A stretch of 16,693 nucleotides of DNA from Caldifarciminota bacterium UBA2202 (GTDB lineage Bacteria > Hydrothermota > 32-111): assembly GCA_002327905.1 (NCBI GenBank), contig DCUY01000065.1, forward strand, positions 1 to 16,693, read 5' to 3'. Below are positions 1 through 7,521 of this stretch, piece after piece (within the stretch, counting starts at the first letter, position 1; every line of letters begins with the position of its first letter). The translations under genes and the position numbers were made by a program. Under the pieces are notes generated by a model. It made no database searches, was not told the origin of the DNA, and was given only the letters and a program-made list of their open reading frames with translations.

Positions 1-123
1 AAAAAAAGCGCCATTGAGAAGGAATTGAACAATTCCGGAGATAATCATGAGCTGTCCTATTGCGTATTTGGAAAAGGCATCCGCAGAGCCGATTGATATC
101 GCGACAAAAATTGCTATAACCAT
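1..123 (-). CDS. Possible N-terminal fragment of a small membrane protein (runs off the window)
   Basis: Reading the minus strand from an ATG at 123-121 gives 41 open codons to the window edge. The product is very hydrophobic (it begins MVIAIFVAISIGSADAF and continues with SGIVQFLLNGAFF), as expected of one or two membrane segments at the start of a membrane protein. The frame is also open upstream of this ATG for 16 codons without another ATG. No Shine-Dalgarno precedes the ATG, and no good minus-strand -10 was found. A competing plus-strand frame (positions 1-96, ending in TGA) is hydrophilic and could instead be the tail of an upstream gene. Family not recognised; the call is tentative. 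Confidence 0.3.
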   Translation of the reverse strand, partial: MVIAIFVAISIGSADAFSKYAIGQLMIISGIVQFLLNGAFF

Positions 124-158
124 GAAATCGGCATATGTGAAATAGCAGATTTGTAAAT

Positions 159-172
159 AGTCAATCTTGACT
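159..172. repeat. Short perfect inverted repeat overlapping the -35 element
   Basis: AGTCAA-TC-TTGACT is a perfect 6-bp inverted repeat with a 2-base centre. Its right arm is the -35 hexamer proposed for the cyclase-like gene. The left arm would be a back-to-back -35 on the other strand, but no matching minus-strand -10 was found at 16-18 bases. It could be a small operator or chance. Confidence 0.3.
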
Positions 173-194
173 TAATAGAAAGTATCATTATCAT
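167..194 (+). promoter_or_regulatory. Sigma70-like promoter of the cyclase-like gene
   Basis: TTGACT (167-172), a 16-base spacer and TATCAT (189-194) form a plausible housekeeping promoter. The expected start is near 201, leaving a leader of about 20 bases with AGAGGTGAT just before the ATG at 224. The same 16-base spacing recurs in two other promoters in this window. Confidence 0.5.
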
Positions 195-223
195 ATCTTT
201 TATATTTAAAAAGCAGAGGTGAT

Positions 224-3200
224 ATGAACGGCAGATTCTTCTTTGCAGACATTTCCGGATTTACAAAGACAACTGAAATGTTTATTAAAAAAACACAGTA
301 TGGTCCAGAGGTAATAAGGGATATTGTCGACTCCATATTCAACAGGGCTATTGAAAAAATCTATAAAGAAAGCGGATATGTAGTTTTATTCGCCGGAGAC
401 GGAATATTGTTTTATCTGAAAGACGAGGCGATTGACGGAGTGAAATCCGAATTTGAAGAAAGCATCTTTGAGTTTAATAAAAAAATGTCGACAGACCTTG
501 GAATCAAAATAGACCAAATGGAAGATCCGCTCTATCCGCACACAGTAAAGACCAAAGAAAGGGAATTCATATATTTTCATCCTCAAAAATCCTCTATTTC
601 GTATGAAGATATTAAAGACAAAATCAATCTGGATTTCCCGAAAATAATAAGAGAGATGAGGGAAAAGAATGCTTTTGGAGAGTTGCGGGAAATTCCTGCC
701 GGATTCATAAACATTTCAGGAGAAAAGAATCCCAATGAACTTAAAGAATTTTTCGAACATCTCATATCCGAAGCGGACAGAGAACAGATTTATGTTAATA
801 AAATTGAATGGGCGGATAAGGGATGGATGGTTCTTGTTGCATGCGGACTGCCGGTTTCAGTTGAGAATGCGCCTCTGAAGCTTCTTAGATACATGAACTG
901 TATAATAAAAAAAGCGGAAGAGGATGGTATTAAAATAAAAGCAGGATGCACATTAAGAAAGGGTTATGCCGGCATAATAGGAAATCAGCGCAGATGGGAG
1001 TATACTTTTATTGGCGGAAACATTAATCTTGCCGCGAGAATAGCAGTTAAAGGCAGGGAAATGAAAGTGTGTTCCGATAATGCTTTTGCGGAAGCTTTGT
1101 CTTCGGCGGCTGTATTTGAAAAAATCGGAGAGTTTTCTTTCAAAGGAATTGAAGAGGGTATTGAAGTATTTTCATTTTTAAAATATTCAGAGGAGTCAAA
1201 GACATCTCTTTTTGTGGGTAGGGAATTTGAAACAGCCTCTGCAAAGAATGCTCTTGCAGAAGTTTCGCCATGTCTTGTTATTTCCGGGGAGGGCGGAATA
1301 GGAAAAACCCATTTTGTGAATTCCATTCTCAAATATTCCTCCGTTCCGAAAATGACCGTATCTTGTTCGCCCAAAAGAGAGCCGTTCTATATAGCAATGA
1401 AGATATTGCTTGATATGAGGGTCTTTAAAAAATGTTTTGATTCCTATGAGAGTCTTTTTTTAAAAACTGCAAAAATCCAGAGTGTAAAAGAGAGATTCAA
1501 ATATTTCATTTCTTCATTTGACAGAGAGGCAATTATTATTATCGACGATTCTCAGTACATTGATGTTGAATCAATGGAGCTTTTGAAGTGGGTATTATTT
1601 GAGGGAGTGAAGAACATAAAGTTCATATTTATGGGAAGAGATGTGTCTAACATTTCATTTATAAAATCAAAACTGTCAAAATTCTCTTTTCTGGAATTAC
1701 CATTGAAGGGTTTTTCAGAAATCGGAGTCTCCGACTTTCTCCTCAAAAGCACTCTTTTTAAGCCAAAGACAGATGATGTGAAAGAAATGGCTCGGATCTC
1801 CGATGGAAATCCTTTATTTCTCAGTCAAATTATATCATTCATGCAGAGAGAGGATATGATTGAATCCAAAAACGGATTTTTGAATTTCAAATCAAGAATA
1901 AAGGATTTCCCATACTCTCTGAAAGAACTGATACTTGTGAAATTCGACAAATTTCCCAATCAGACGAAAAGCTTCGTGGAGACAGGCGCAGTAATAGGCG
2001 AAGAATTCACAAATTCTGTTGCGTTAAATTCAATCGGGTCAATGGAGGAGAATTTCGAAGACACAATTATGCCTGCTGTAGAGAACAGAATCCTAAGCAG
2101 AAAACTTGAGACTGTCTCCATGTTTTATCATTCAATAATCAAGCAGACGATTTTCGATAGAATGCTGAAAAAGCGAATTGACGAGATATGCGTGAAAGTG
2201 GGTGATGAGATGGCAAAAAATTCAGATAATCCGTTCATGCTTCTTCAAGCAGGGGATTTTTACGCGTCGGCCGGAAATATGAAGGCATTTGATATGTACA
2301 TATCTGCAGTCAATCTATTCCGAAAAGAAAAAAATGCCGTATATGCGTCCCATTCTCTTAATAAGGCATTTTTGCAGAATGCCGGTATTGAGAAACAGGT
2401 CGAAGCAATAAGACTTTATCCGGATATTTCAGAGCAACATATAAATAAGGAGTTTCTTGAGAATGCTTATGAAATACTGACAAAAATTCAAGACCATCTG
2501 ACAAAAAATGATTCATTCGTGTTTGAATCAATAGCATACGGTCTTCTCAACATACTCAGAGATACTGCCAAGGCGAAAAAACTCATGCGCATTTATAAAA
2601 AAAAGATCGGCGAAAGACTCGGATATTATATGCTTAAAGCAAGGATTGAACAGGACAATGAGTCACCGAATGAAGCTCTCAGAACATATTTGACTATTAA
2701 AAAGAATTTTAAAATGACTCCGGAAGAGGAATTCAAATATTTCAAAGCGGTCTCCTCAACTTATTTTTTTCATACGGCAGACAGGAAGAATCTTGCCTCA
2801 TATTTAAAAAAGCTTGAACAAGCGGCAAAAAAAATAAAGAATGAATCCTTACTTGCGGAATACAGAGACTTCATGACATCAGTCTTCCTTCACACAAATG
2901 AAATGAAGAAGGCGGAGATATTTGCAAAGAAGAATCTTGTTTATGCGAAGAAGCGCGGAAAGACGGATTTTCTAACTTCACTCTACAATACATTTGCAAT
3001 AATAAATTCCAATAAATTCTTTGTAACTAAAAAAAGGAAGTATGAATATTTGTCTTTAAAATATCACAAAAAAATATACGAAATTTACAGAAAGGATATG
3101 AATTTATCAATACTTCCCCTCATTACAACAAATCTTGGAATGGCATATCTGATGGCAGGAGATGCTGAGAAGAATTTCCACTATTTATATGAAGGGCTTC

Positions 3201-3955
3201 TTTACGGCATTGAGGTTGATCATCCGGTGGAAGTGCCTTACAATTATATACTGCTCTCTCTGTTCATGTACGAAAGGGGGGCTGAAATGGCCGCATTCAA
3301 TTTATCCGATTTAATAATCTCCTATAAACATAAAATAGACATTGGTTCAACTGCATATTTTTTGAAGTATCTTCAGACAGGGGAGAGAAAATACCACAGA
3401 AAAGGAATGTTGATTTCAAAAATGTATATGAAGCGTCAGAATACACCGCCTTTACAGATATATTATGACCTCATGTTTGAAAAATACTATAAAGAGGGTG
3501 ATGTAAATGGGATGAAGTCGGTTGTGAAGCAGGCTGAATCATTTGAACAGAGAGTAAATCTCAGGCAGAATGTTAAAAATAAATATAAGCAGATGAGACT
3601 CATTTTAGAGATTGAATCCGACACGGCGCAAATCAACAAGACGGGTAAGCTGGTGGAAGAGACAAAAAATATGAGACTGAATTCGGTGATTTCTATTATG
3701 ATGTTATTTTCATTTGGAAAATTTCTGATAAGAAAGAATATCAATGAAGAAGGCATACAAAAAATAATTGAGGCGCGCAAACTCTCAAAAAAACTCCTCT
3801 TCTTCAATTATACTGCTGAAATTGATGAATATCTTGTAAAATCAAGATACGGAAAAGAAAGGTTCATAAAGCAGTCAAAAAAAAGCCATGACATTCTCGA
3901 AAAAGTCTCGATCTTAAAAGATCTTGAAGAGTTTAAGGCTTTTATTGAAAAATGA
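224..3955 (+). CDS. Soluble-adenylyl-cyclase-like protein: two class III cyclase half-domains, AAA/STAND-type ATPase, TPR-like tail
   Basis: The architecture matches ADCY10-type soluble adenylyl cyclase. The first half-domain starts at once with ADISGFT (metal Asp9) and FAGDG (metal Asp59). The second (about residues 155-320) carries the ATP-site set in YTFIGGNINLAAR: Thr261, Asn268 and Arg272, equivalent to sAC Thr405, Asn412 and Arg416. The lysine that contacts adenine in sAC (Lys95) is Leu55 here, and the first domain lacks its usual second half, so activity is uncertain. A P-loop ATPase follows, with Walker A GEGGIGKT (355-362), Walker B IIIIDD (437-442) and the family motif SDGNPLFL (526-533). 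Residues from about 650 to 1243 are helical and TPR-like. There is no signal peptide or membrane segment, so it is cytosolic. AGAGGTGAT supports the start. It stands alone and ends 2 bases from the convergent pseudogene. Likely a sensor or signalling ATPase; nucleotide product unknown. Confidence 0.85.
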   Translation: MNGRFFFADISGFTKTTEMFIKKTQYGPEVIRDIVDSIFNRAIEKIYKESGYVVLFAGDGILFYLKDEAIDGVKSEFEESIFEFNKKMSTDLGIKIDQMEDPLYPHTVKTKEREFIYFHPQKSSISYEDIKDKINLDFPKIIREMREKNAFGELREIPAGFINISGEKNPNELKEFFEHLISEADREQIYVNKIEWADKGWMVLVACGLPVSVENAPLKLLRYMNCIIKKAEEDGIKIKAGCTLRKGYAGIIGNQRRWEYTFIGGNINLAARIAVKGREMKVCSDNAFAEALSSAAVFEKIGEFSFKGIEEGIEVFSFLKYSEESKTSLFVGREFETASAKNALAEVSPCLVISGEGGIGKTHFVNSILKYSSVPKMTVSCSPKREPFYIAMKILLDMRVFKKCFDSYESLFLKTAKIQSVKERFKYFISSFDREAIIIIDDSQYIDVESMELLKWVLFEGVKNIKFIFMGRDVSNISFIKSKLSKFSFLELPLKGFSEIGVSDFLLKSTLFKPKTDDVKEMARISDGNPLFLSQIISFMQREDMIESKNGFLNFKSRIKDFPYSLKELILVKFDKFPNQTKSFVETGAVIGEEFTNSVALNSIGSMEENFEDTIMPAVENRILSRKLETVSMFYHSIIKQTIFDRMLKKRIDEICVKVGDEMAKNSDNPFMLLQAGDFYASAGNMKAFDMYISAVNLFRKEKNAVYASHSLNKAFLQNAGIEKQVEAIRLYPDISEQHINKEFLENAYEILTKIQDHLTKNDSFVFESIAYGLLNILRDTAKAKKLMRIYKKKIGERLGYYMLKARIEQDNESPNEALRTYLTIKKNFKMTPEEEFKYFKAVSSTYFFHTADRKNLASYLKKLEQAAKKIKNESLLAEYRDFMTSVFLHTNEMKKAEIFAKKNLVYAKKRGKTDFLTSLYNTFAIINSNKFFVTKKRKYEYLSLKYHKKIYEIYRKDMNLSILPLITTNLGMAYLMAGDAEKNFHYLYEGLLYGIEVDHPVEVPYNYILLSLFMYERGAEMAAFNLSDLIISYKHKIDIGSTAYFLKYLQTGERKYHRKGMLISKMYMKRQNTPPLQIYYDLMFEKYYKEGDVNGMKSVVKQAESFEQRVNLRQNVKNKYKQMRLILEIESDTAQINKTGKLVEETKNMRLNSVISIMMLFSFGKFLIRKNINEEGIQKIIEARKLSKKLLFFNYTAEIDEYLVKSRYGKERFIKQSKKSHDILEKVSILKDLEEFKAFIEK

Positions 3956-3957
3956 AA

Positions 3958-4903
3958 TCATTTTTTCTTGCAGTAGTAAATATCCGGCTCTATTATATTG
4001 ATTGAAGAATCAACAAAATGATGCACAAAATAAATATTGCCCTCTGAATCCACGCATGGCTTTTCTGCAAAGTTGGAAATTATCTCCTCAGGTTCACCCC
4101 ATCCGCTTTCTGTCTTCTTCGAACGAAAAACTGCATGTCCGGTGTATCCCAATCTGCTGTCGGGAGTATACCATAATTCATTGCCGTCATAAGTGAGACA
4201 CGGCTGAAACTCGGTCTTTTTAGTATTCAATTCAATTATTGCAGTCGGGTCTTTCCATTCTCCGTTCTTATAAGTCAAATAATAAAGGTCATAATCATTG
4301 CCATTGTAATTTCCATAAAAAAGAAGAGTCTTATCATCAGATATGTAGAACTTGCCAATGTCGTATGTCACATTCAGATCCTCGCCGCAGTTCTTGGTAT
4401 CAGTATATTTTTTCCCCATAATACACAGAAGTGAAAATATCAATTTCTCCAATATTTCCCGTTCTGACAGATACAAATAGAGTGTCTCTTCACATGCGAA
4501 AATGCTACCGTTAAGGCATTCAATCGATTCAAGGTAAATTCTTCTTGGTTCAGTCCTTGATGTTCCGGTTTTTTTGCTTAGCCAAATGTCTGTGACCGTA
4601 TCAATGAGTTGTTCAGTCAAAGGCACTCTCACATCAGGAGTAAAAAAGAAGAAAAATCTGTTTAAGTCCTTAGTAATAAACGGAGAATCCTCCGCTCCTC
4701 TTGTATTGACAGGACCTTCCATGGGAATAGGATTCTCCCAATCGTTTGACTGAAGAACAGGCGGAAAGAGATCATTTTCAGAAAGAACTTCTTCTATATA
4801 GTCAGGGAGTTTGTCAGGCCGATTTATATAAAAATCAAAATTATTCTATGATCATGATATCATGAAAGATAAAATCAAAAGAATAAATACCAATTATTTT
4901 CAT
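3958..4903 (-). pseudogene. Decayed PD40 beta-propeller lipoprotein gene
   Basis: The longest open stretch starts at ATG 4722 and gives 254 residues with PD40/TolB-like blades (EDSPFIT, FYISDDKTLLFYG, FQPCLTYDGNELWYT, EGNIYFVHH). Homologous-looking sequence continues upstream in frame (SNDWENPIP just before that Met) without a start codon, to a TAG at 4848-4846 and a TGA at 4854-4852. Before these, in a frame shifted by one base at the A run 4877-4880 (T run on the coding strand), lies a signal-peptide-like start, MKIIGIYS then LILSFMIS, at ATG 4903-4901 with AAGGAG in front. Inside the ORF, bases about 4471-4413 read as a propeller strand (SVRTGNIGEIDIFTSVYYG) only in another frame, entered by a 1-base loss near 4471-4474 and left by a 1-base gain in the T run 4408-4413. 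The intact gene probably encoded an exported lipoprotein with the TGA at the lipobox cysteine. Function unknown. Confidence 0.75.
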
Positions 4904-4908
4904 CCAAT

Positions 4909-4914
4909 CTCCTT
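4909..4914 (-). promoter_or_regulatory. Shine-Dalgarno of the pseudogene's original start
   Basis: AAGGAG on the minus strand lies 5 bases before ATG 4903-4901. It marks the original start, far upstream of the longest surviving ORF (Met at 4722), and so shows that the 5' end of the gene is broken. Confidence 0.6.
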
Positions 4915-4931
4915 TTTGACTGTTTAATTCA

Positions 4932-4959
4932 ATTATGAGGAAATGCGGTGATATGTCAA
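4932..4959 (-). promoter_or_regulatory. Sigma70-like promoter retained by the pseudogene
   Basis: On the minus strand TTGACA (4959-4954), a 16-base spacer and CATAAT (4937-4932) precede the pseudogene start by about 30 bases. The expected transcription start near 4925 leaves a leader of about 22 bases with an AAGGAG. The hexamers are the same as those of the divergent promoter at 5023-5050. Confidence 0.55.
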
Positions 4960-5022
4960 GAATCATTATGAAAATATTTTCAGCGGCTTTATATTAATAA
5001 AGAATATTTTAAGAATATATTA

Positions 5023-5050
5023 TTGACATTTATAATTTTAACGGCATAAT
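5023..5050 (+). promoter_or_regulatory. Sigma70-like promoter of the SGNH-MBOAT cassette, probably leaderless
   Basis: TTGACA (5023-5028), a 16-base spacer and CATAAT (5045-5050) are followed by only 9 bases before the ATG at 5060. Transcription starting 6-8 bases after the -10 would leave a leader of about 1-4 bases. No Shine-Dalgarno is present before this ATG. Confidence 0.55.
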
Positions 5051-5059
5051 AAATCAATT

Positions 5060-5998
5060 ATGAAAAAAATATCGACGGCATTTTTTGTTTTTATTCTGCT
5101 TCTGATTATTATCTTTTGGTCTTTATTGAACAGACGATTGATTAGCAAATCCTTTGAGTCATTCTCACCTGAAATCAGTGACAGCATAGAGACTCTTGTT
5201 ATAGGGGATTCCCATACACAGACCGCTCTGAATCCGGCTTTGATGAGGGGATGCATCAGCATGTCTTACAGCGACGAAAATTACTTTTTCACTTACTACA
5301 AGCTTAAATGGGCTCTTGAAAAAGAAAAAAATATTAAAAATGTCATTCTCGGTTTCTCTTATCATAATCTATCGATCAATCAGGAAAATGCAATAAAGGA
5401 GAGGACGTTTTTTCTTGAGCATGAATTTCTTTTGCTTGATGACTATGGGAAATTGATTGTTAAAAAAAAATCAAATGACCTTTTTACATATTTTAATATG
5501 AAATATGTATACGGTCTGCCTCTGAATTTTTATAACAATGATCATCTGATGATTAACTTTGCATCCGATAAAAATGAATACCGCGTTAAAATATGGGGTG
5601 GTTATAAGAACATGACCACCGCCAATATAAATTCAGAGCAGAAAAGTAAAATGATTGAAGAGAAGAATTCGAGAAATTATGAAGTGTCGGATTTGATGGT
5701 TGAATATCTGAGAAAAATAATTATTTTGTGCGAAGAGAGGAATGTTTCATTGTATCTTGTCAATACTCCGATTCATCAGCTGTACTATGAAAGATATTCT
5801 GAGAAAACAGTCAAGAGGTTCTCTTCAACAGCGGATTCTTTAAAAACTGACGGCAGGATTAAATACCTTGATTTCCAATGGTTTCTGACGGCGGATTCAT
5901 TTTACTATGACGGAGAACACCTGAATGAAGCGGGAGCGGAGATTTTTTCAAAAGAGATGCAGTTTATTTTAGACTCAGAGGAAAAAAATGCTTTTTAA
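5060..5998 (+). CDS. Membrane-anchored SGNH/GDSL-fold protein, partner of the MBOAT acyltransferase
   Basis: A basic start and one hydrophobic segment (about residues 7-22) anchor the protein, with the rest probably outside the cytoplasmic membrane. VIGDSHTQ supplies the block I serine (Ser51), and FYYDGEHLNEAGA near the C-terminus supplies the DxxH pair (Asp284, His287), so the SGNH catalytic triad looks complete. Proteins of this kind (related to DltD, AlgJ/AlgX and DUF1574 families) work with an MBOAT protein, taking or transferring acyl groups onto an extracytoplasmic polymer. The 3' end overlaps the MBOAT gene by 11 bases, which supports translational coupling and a joint function. No glycan biosynthesis genes lie nearby, so the acceptor is unknown. 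The start has no Shine-Dalgarno and follows a -10 by 9 bases. The family is assigned from motifs and the neighbour; the exact subfamily is not. Confidence 0.75.
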   Translation: MKKISTAFFVFILLLIIIFWSLLNRRLISKSFESFSPEISDSIETLVIGDSHTQTALNPALMRGCISMSYSDENYFFTYYKLKWALEKEKNIKNVILGFSYHNLSINQENAIKERTFFLEHEFLLLDDYGKLIVKKKSNDLFTYFNMKYVYGLPLNFYNNDHLMINFASDKNEYRVKIWGGYKNMTTANINSEQKSKMIEEKNSRNYEVSDLMVEYLRKIIILCEERNVSLYLVNTPIHQLYYERYSEKTVKRFSSTADSLKTDGRIKYLDFQWFLTADSFYYDGEHLNEAGAEIFSKEMQFILDSEEKNAF

Positions 5999-7463
5999 TT
6001 CCATTCACTATCTGATATTCTTTCCCGCCGTTGTATTGGTATATTTTCTGCTTCCATTTAAATTCCGCTGGATGTGGCTTCTTGCTTCAAGTTTGTATTT
6101 TTATATGTCATGGAGAGCAGAATACGTTGTTCTTATGGTAATGGCAATTCTGATAAATTATTATGCCGGGATAATGATTGAGAAGAGCAAAAGCAGAGAG
6201 TGGAAGAAATTTCATATGTTCTTCGGAGTCTTTGCCAGTCTTTTTATACTCTTTATATTTAAATATTTCAATTTTATAAATTCTTCGGTTCGTGCGGTAT
6301 TTGCCTATTTCAATATCAATTATCCTGTCAGCGGGCATAATCTGCTTCTTCCTGTGGGAATTTCCTTCTATACTTTTCAGACTTTGAGTTATACTATTGA
6401 TGTGTACAGAGGGAGGGAAAAGACACAGAAGCATCTGGGCATTTTTTCGGTTTATGTCACATTCTTTCCGCAGCTTGTCGCAGGTCCTATTGAGAGGTCG
6501 ACGAATCTTCTTCCTCAGTTTTTTAAAAAGAATGACTTTAATCTTCAAAGAGTGCTTGACGGAGGAAAACTGATACTGTGGGGGCTTTTTAAAAAAATTG
6601 TTATTGCAGACCGGCTTGCAGTTCTCGTAAATGCGGTTTTCAATAACACTCACAATTACTCGGGTTTTCAGTTGGTCACTGCAATAGTTTTTTTCGCGTT
6701 TCAGATATACTGCGATTTTTCAGGATACTCCGATATAGCAATAGGAAGCGCGCAGATTCTTGGATACAAACTTATGGATAATTTCAATAGGCCCTATTTT
6801 GCAAAATCAATATCCGAGTTCTGGAAAAGATGGCACATCTCATTGTCTACATGGTTCAGAGATTATTTTTATATTCCTCTCGGAGGAAGCAAAGTGAAAA
6901 TCCCAAGATGGTATTTTAATCTGTTTCTCACATTTCTTGTGAGCGGGATCTGGCACGGAGCCAACTGGACTTTTGTGGTATGGGGGGCTCTGAACGGGTT
7001 TTACATGGTTGCCGAAACTGCTCTAGGAATGAGAATAAGGAGATTCGAACATAAAGTTAAACTGACAAAGCACAAAACTCTTCTAAAGAGTTTGAAAATC
7101 TCCTTCACATTCATTCTTGTGTTATTCGCTTGGATATTCTTCAGAGCAAATACAATTTCGGATGCGTTTTATGTTATTTTAAAAATTCCCCATAACTTTT
7201 CAAAAACATTCATGGAGATAGCCACTCTTAATGAGAATACACTTAAAAAAATGGGTATAGAGAGGGTGGATTTTGTAATATCAATAGCAGTGATACTTTT
7301 TATGGAGATTATTCATTTTATGCAGAGACATAAGGGGATAAGAACAATGCTTAAGGAGAAGCCTCTTTACTTAAGATATGCTGTTTATGCTATTTTTATA
7401 CTCGGAATCATAGTCTTCGGAACCTACATAAATTCAGCATCATTTATTTATTTCCAATTCTGA
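5988..7463 (+). CDS. MBOAT-family polysaccharide O-acyltransferase (AlgI-like)
   Basis: A polytopic membrane protein of 491 residues, the usual AlgI/DltB size, with about ten hydrophobic segments. Family signatures appear in order: GISFYTFQTLSYTIDVYRG (124-142), VAGPIERSTNLLPQF (165-179), QIYCDFSGYSDIAIG (239-253), FWKRWHISLSTWFRDYFY (278-295) and FLVSGIWHGANW (316-327). His323 is the expected catalytic histidine, and His283 is also conserved in the family. MBOAT proteins of this clade pass acyl groups, usually acetyl, across the membrane to an extracytoplasmic glycan or teichoic acid, with an SGNH partner such as the preceding gene. CAGAGG lies just before the ATG, inside the end of the upstream gene. 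There is no dltA/dltC or alginate gene in view, so the AlgI name indicates similarity only. Confidence 0.9.
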   Translation: MLFNSIHYLIFFPAVVLVYFLLPFKFRWMWLLASSLYFYMSWRAEYVVLMVMAILINYYAGIMIEKSKSREWKKFHMFFGVFASLFILFIFKYFNFINSSVRAVFAYFNINYPVSGHNLLLPVGISFYTFQTLSYTIDVYRGREKTQKHLGIFSVYVTFFPQLVAGPIERSTNLLPQFFKKNDFNLQRVLDGGKLILWGLFKKIVIADRLAVLVNAVFNNTHNYSGFQLVTAIVFFAFQIYCDFSGYSDIAIGSAQILGYKLMDNFNRPYFAKSISEFWKRWHISLSTWFRDYFYIPLGGSKVKIPRWYFNLFLTFLVSGIWHGANWTFVVWGALNGFYMVAETALGMRIRRFEHKVKLTKHKTLLKSLKISFTFILVLFAWIFFRANTISDAFYVILKIPHNFSKTFMEIATLNENTLKKMGIERVDFVISIAVILFMEIIHFMQRHKGIRTMLKEKPLYLRYAVYAIFILGIIVFGTYINSASFIYFQF

Positions 7464-7464
7464 A

Positions 7465-7484
7465 GGCTTTTACAAATCAAAGCC
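7465..7484 (+). other. Weak hairpin after the MBOAT gene
   Basis: GGCTTT (7465-7470) and AAAGCC (7479-7484) form a perfect 6-bp stem with an 8-base loop, one base after the MBOAT stop. No T run follows directly, so it does not meet the form of an intrinsic terminator. It may still slow transcription or protect the mRNA 3' end. Confidence 0.3.
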
Positions 7485-7521
7485 GATAAACTTTACATGA
7501 TATCGCCGTGAAGACGTGTCT

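Noticed and set aside
21..36. Small hairpin GGAATT-GAAC-AATTCC
   Set aside because: A 6-bp AT-rich stem without a T run, inside a possible coding region; expected by chance in AT-rich DNA.
4002..4421. Plus-strand ORFs of 64 and 60 codons in the region between the cyclase-like gene and the SGNH gene
   Set aside because: They are antisense to the PD40 pseudogene, have no RBS, and have unnatural composition; they are shadows of the minus-strand coding sequence.
4846..4854. Possible use of TGA/TAG as sense codons (recoding) in the PD40 gene
   Set aside because: TGA and TAG act as normal stops for other genes here (TGA for pyrK, pyrD, pyrF, yebC, ruvA and queA; TAG for ruvB), and frameshifts accompany these stops, so decay explains them better.
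4852..4865. Perfect 14-base palindrome TCATGATATCATGA, with an overlapping ATGATCAT at 4848-4855
   Set aside because: It lies within the decayed signal-peptide region of the pseudogene, downstream of the promoter, and is AT-rich; there is no second copy or paired site to support an operator.
6108..6653. Minus-strand ORF of 181 codons opposite the MBOAT gene
   Set aside because: It lies wholly within a gene with complete MBOAT motifs; the composition is that of an antisense shadow and no RBS or family motif was seen.
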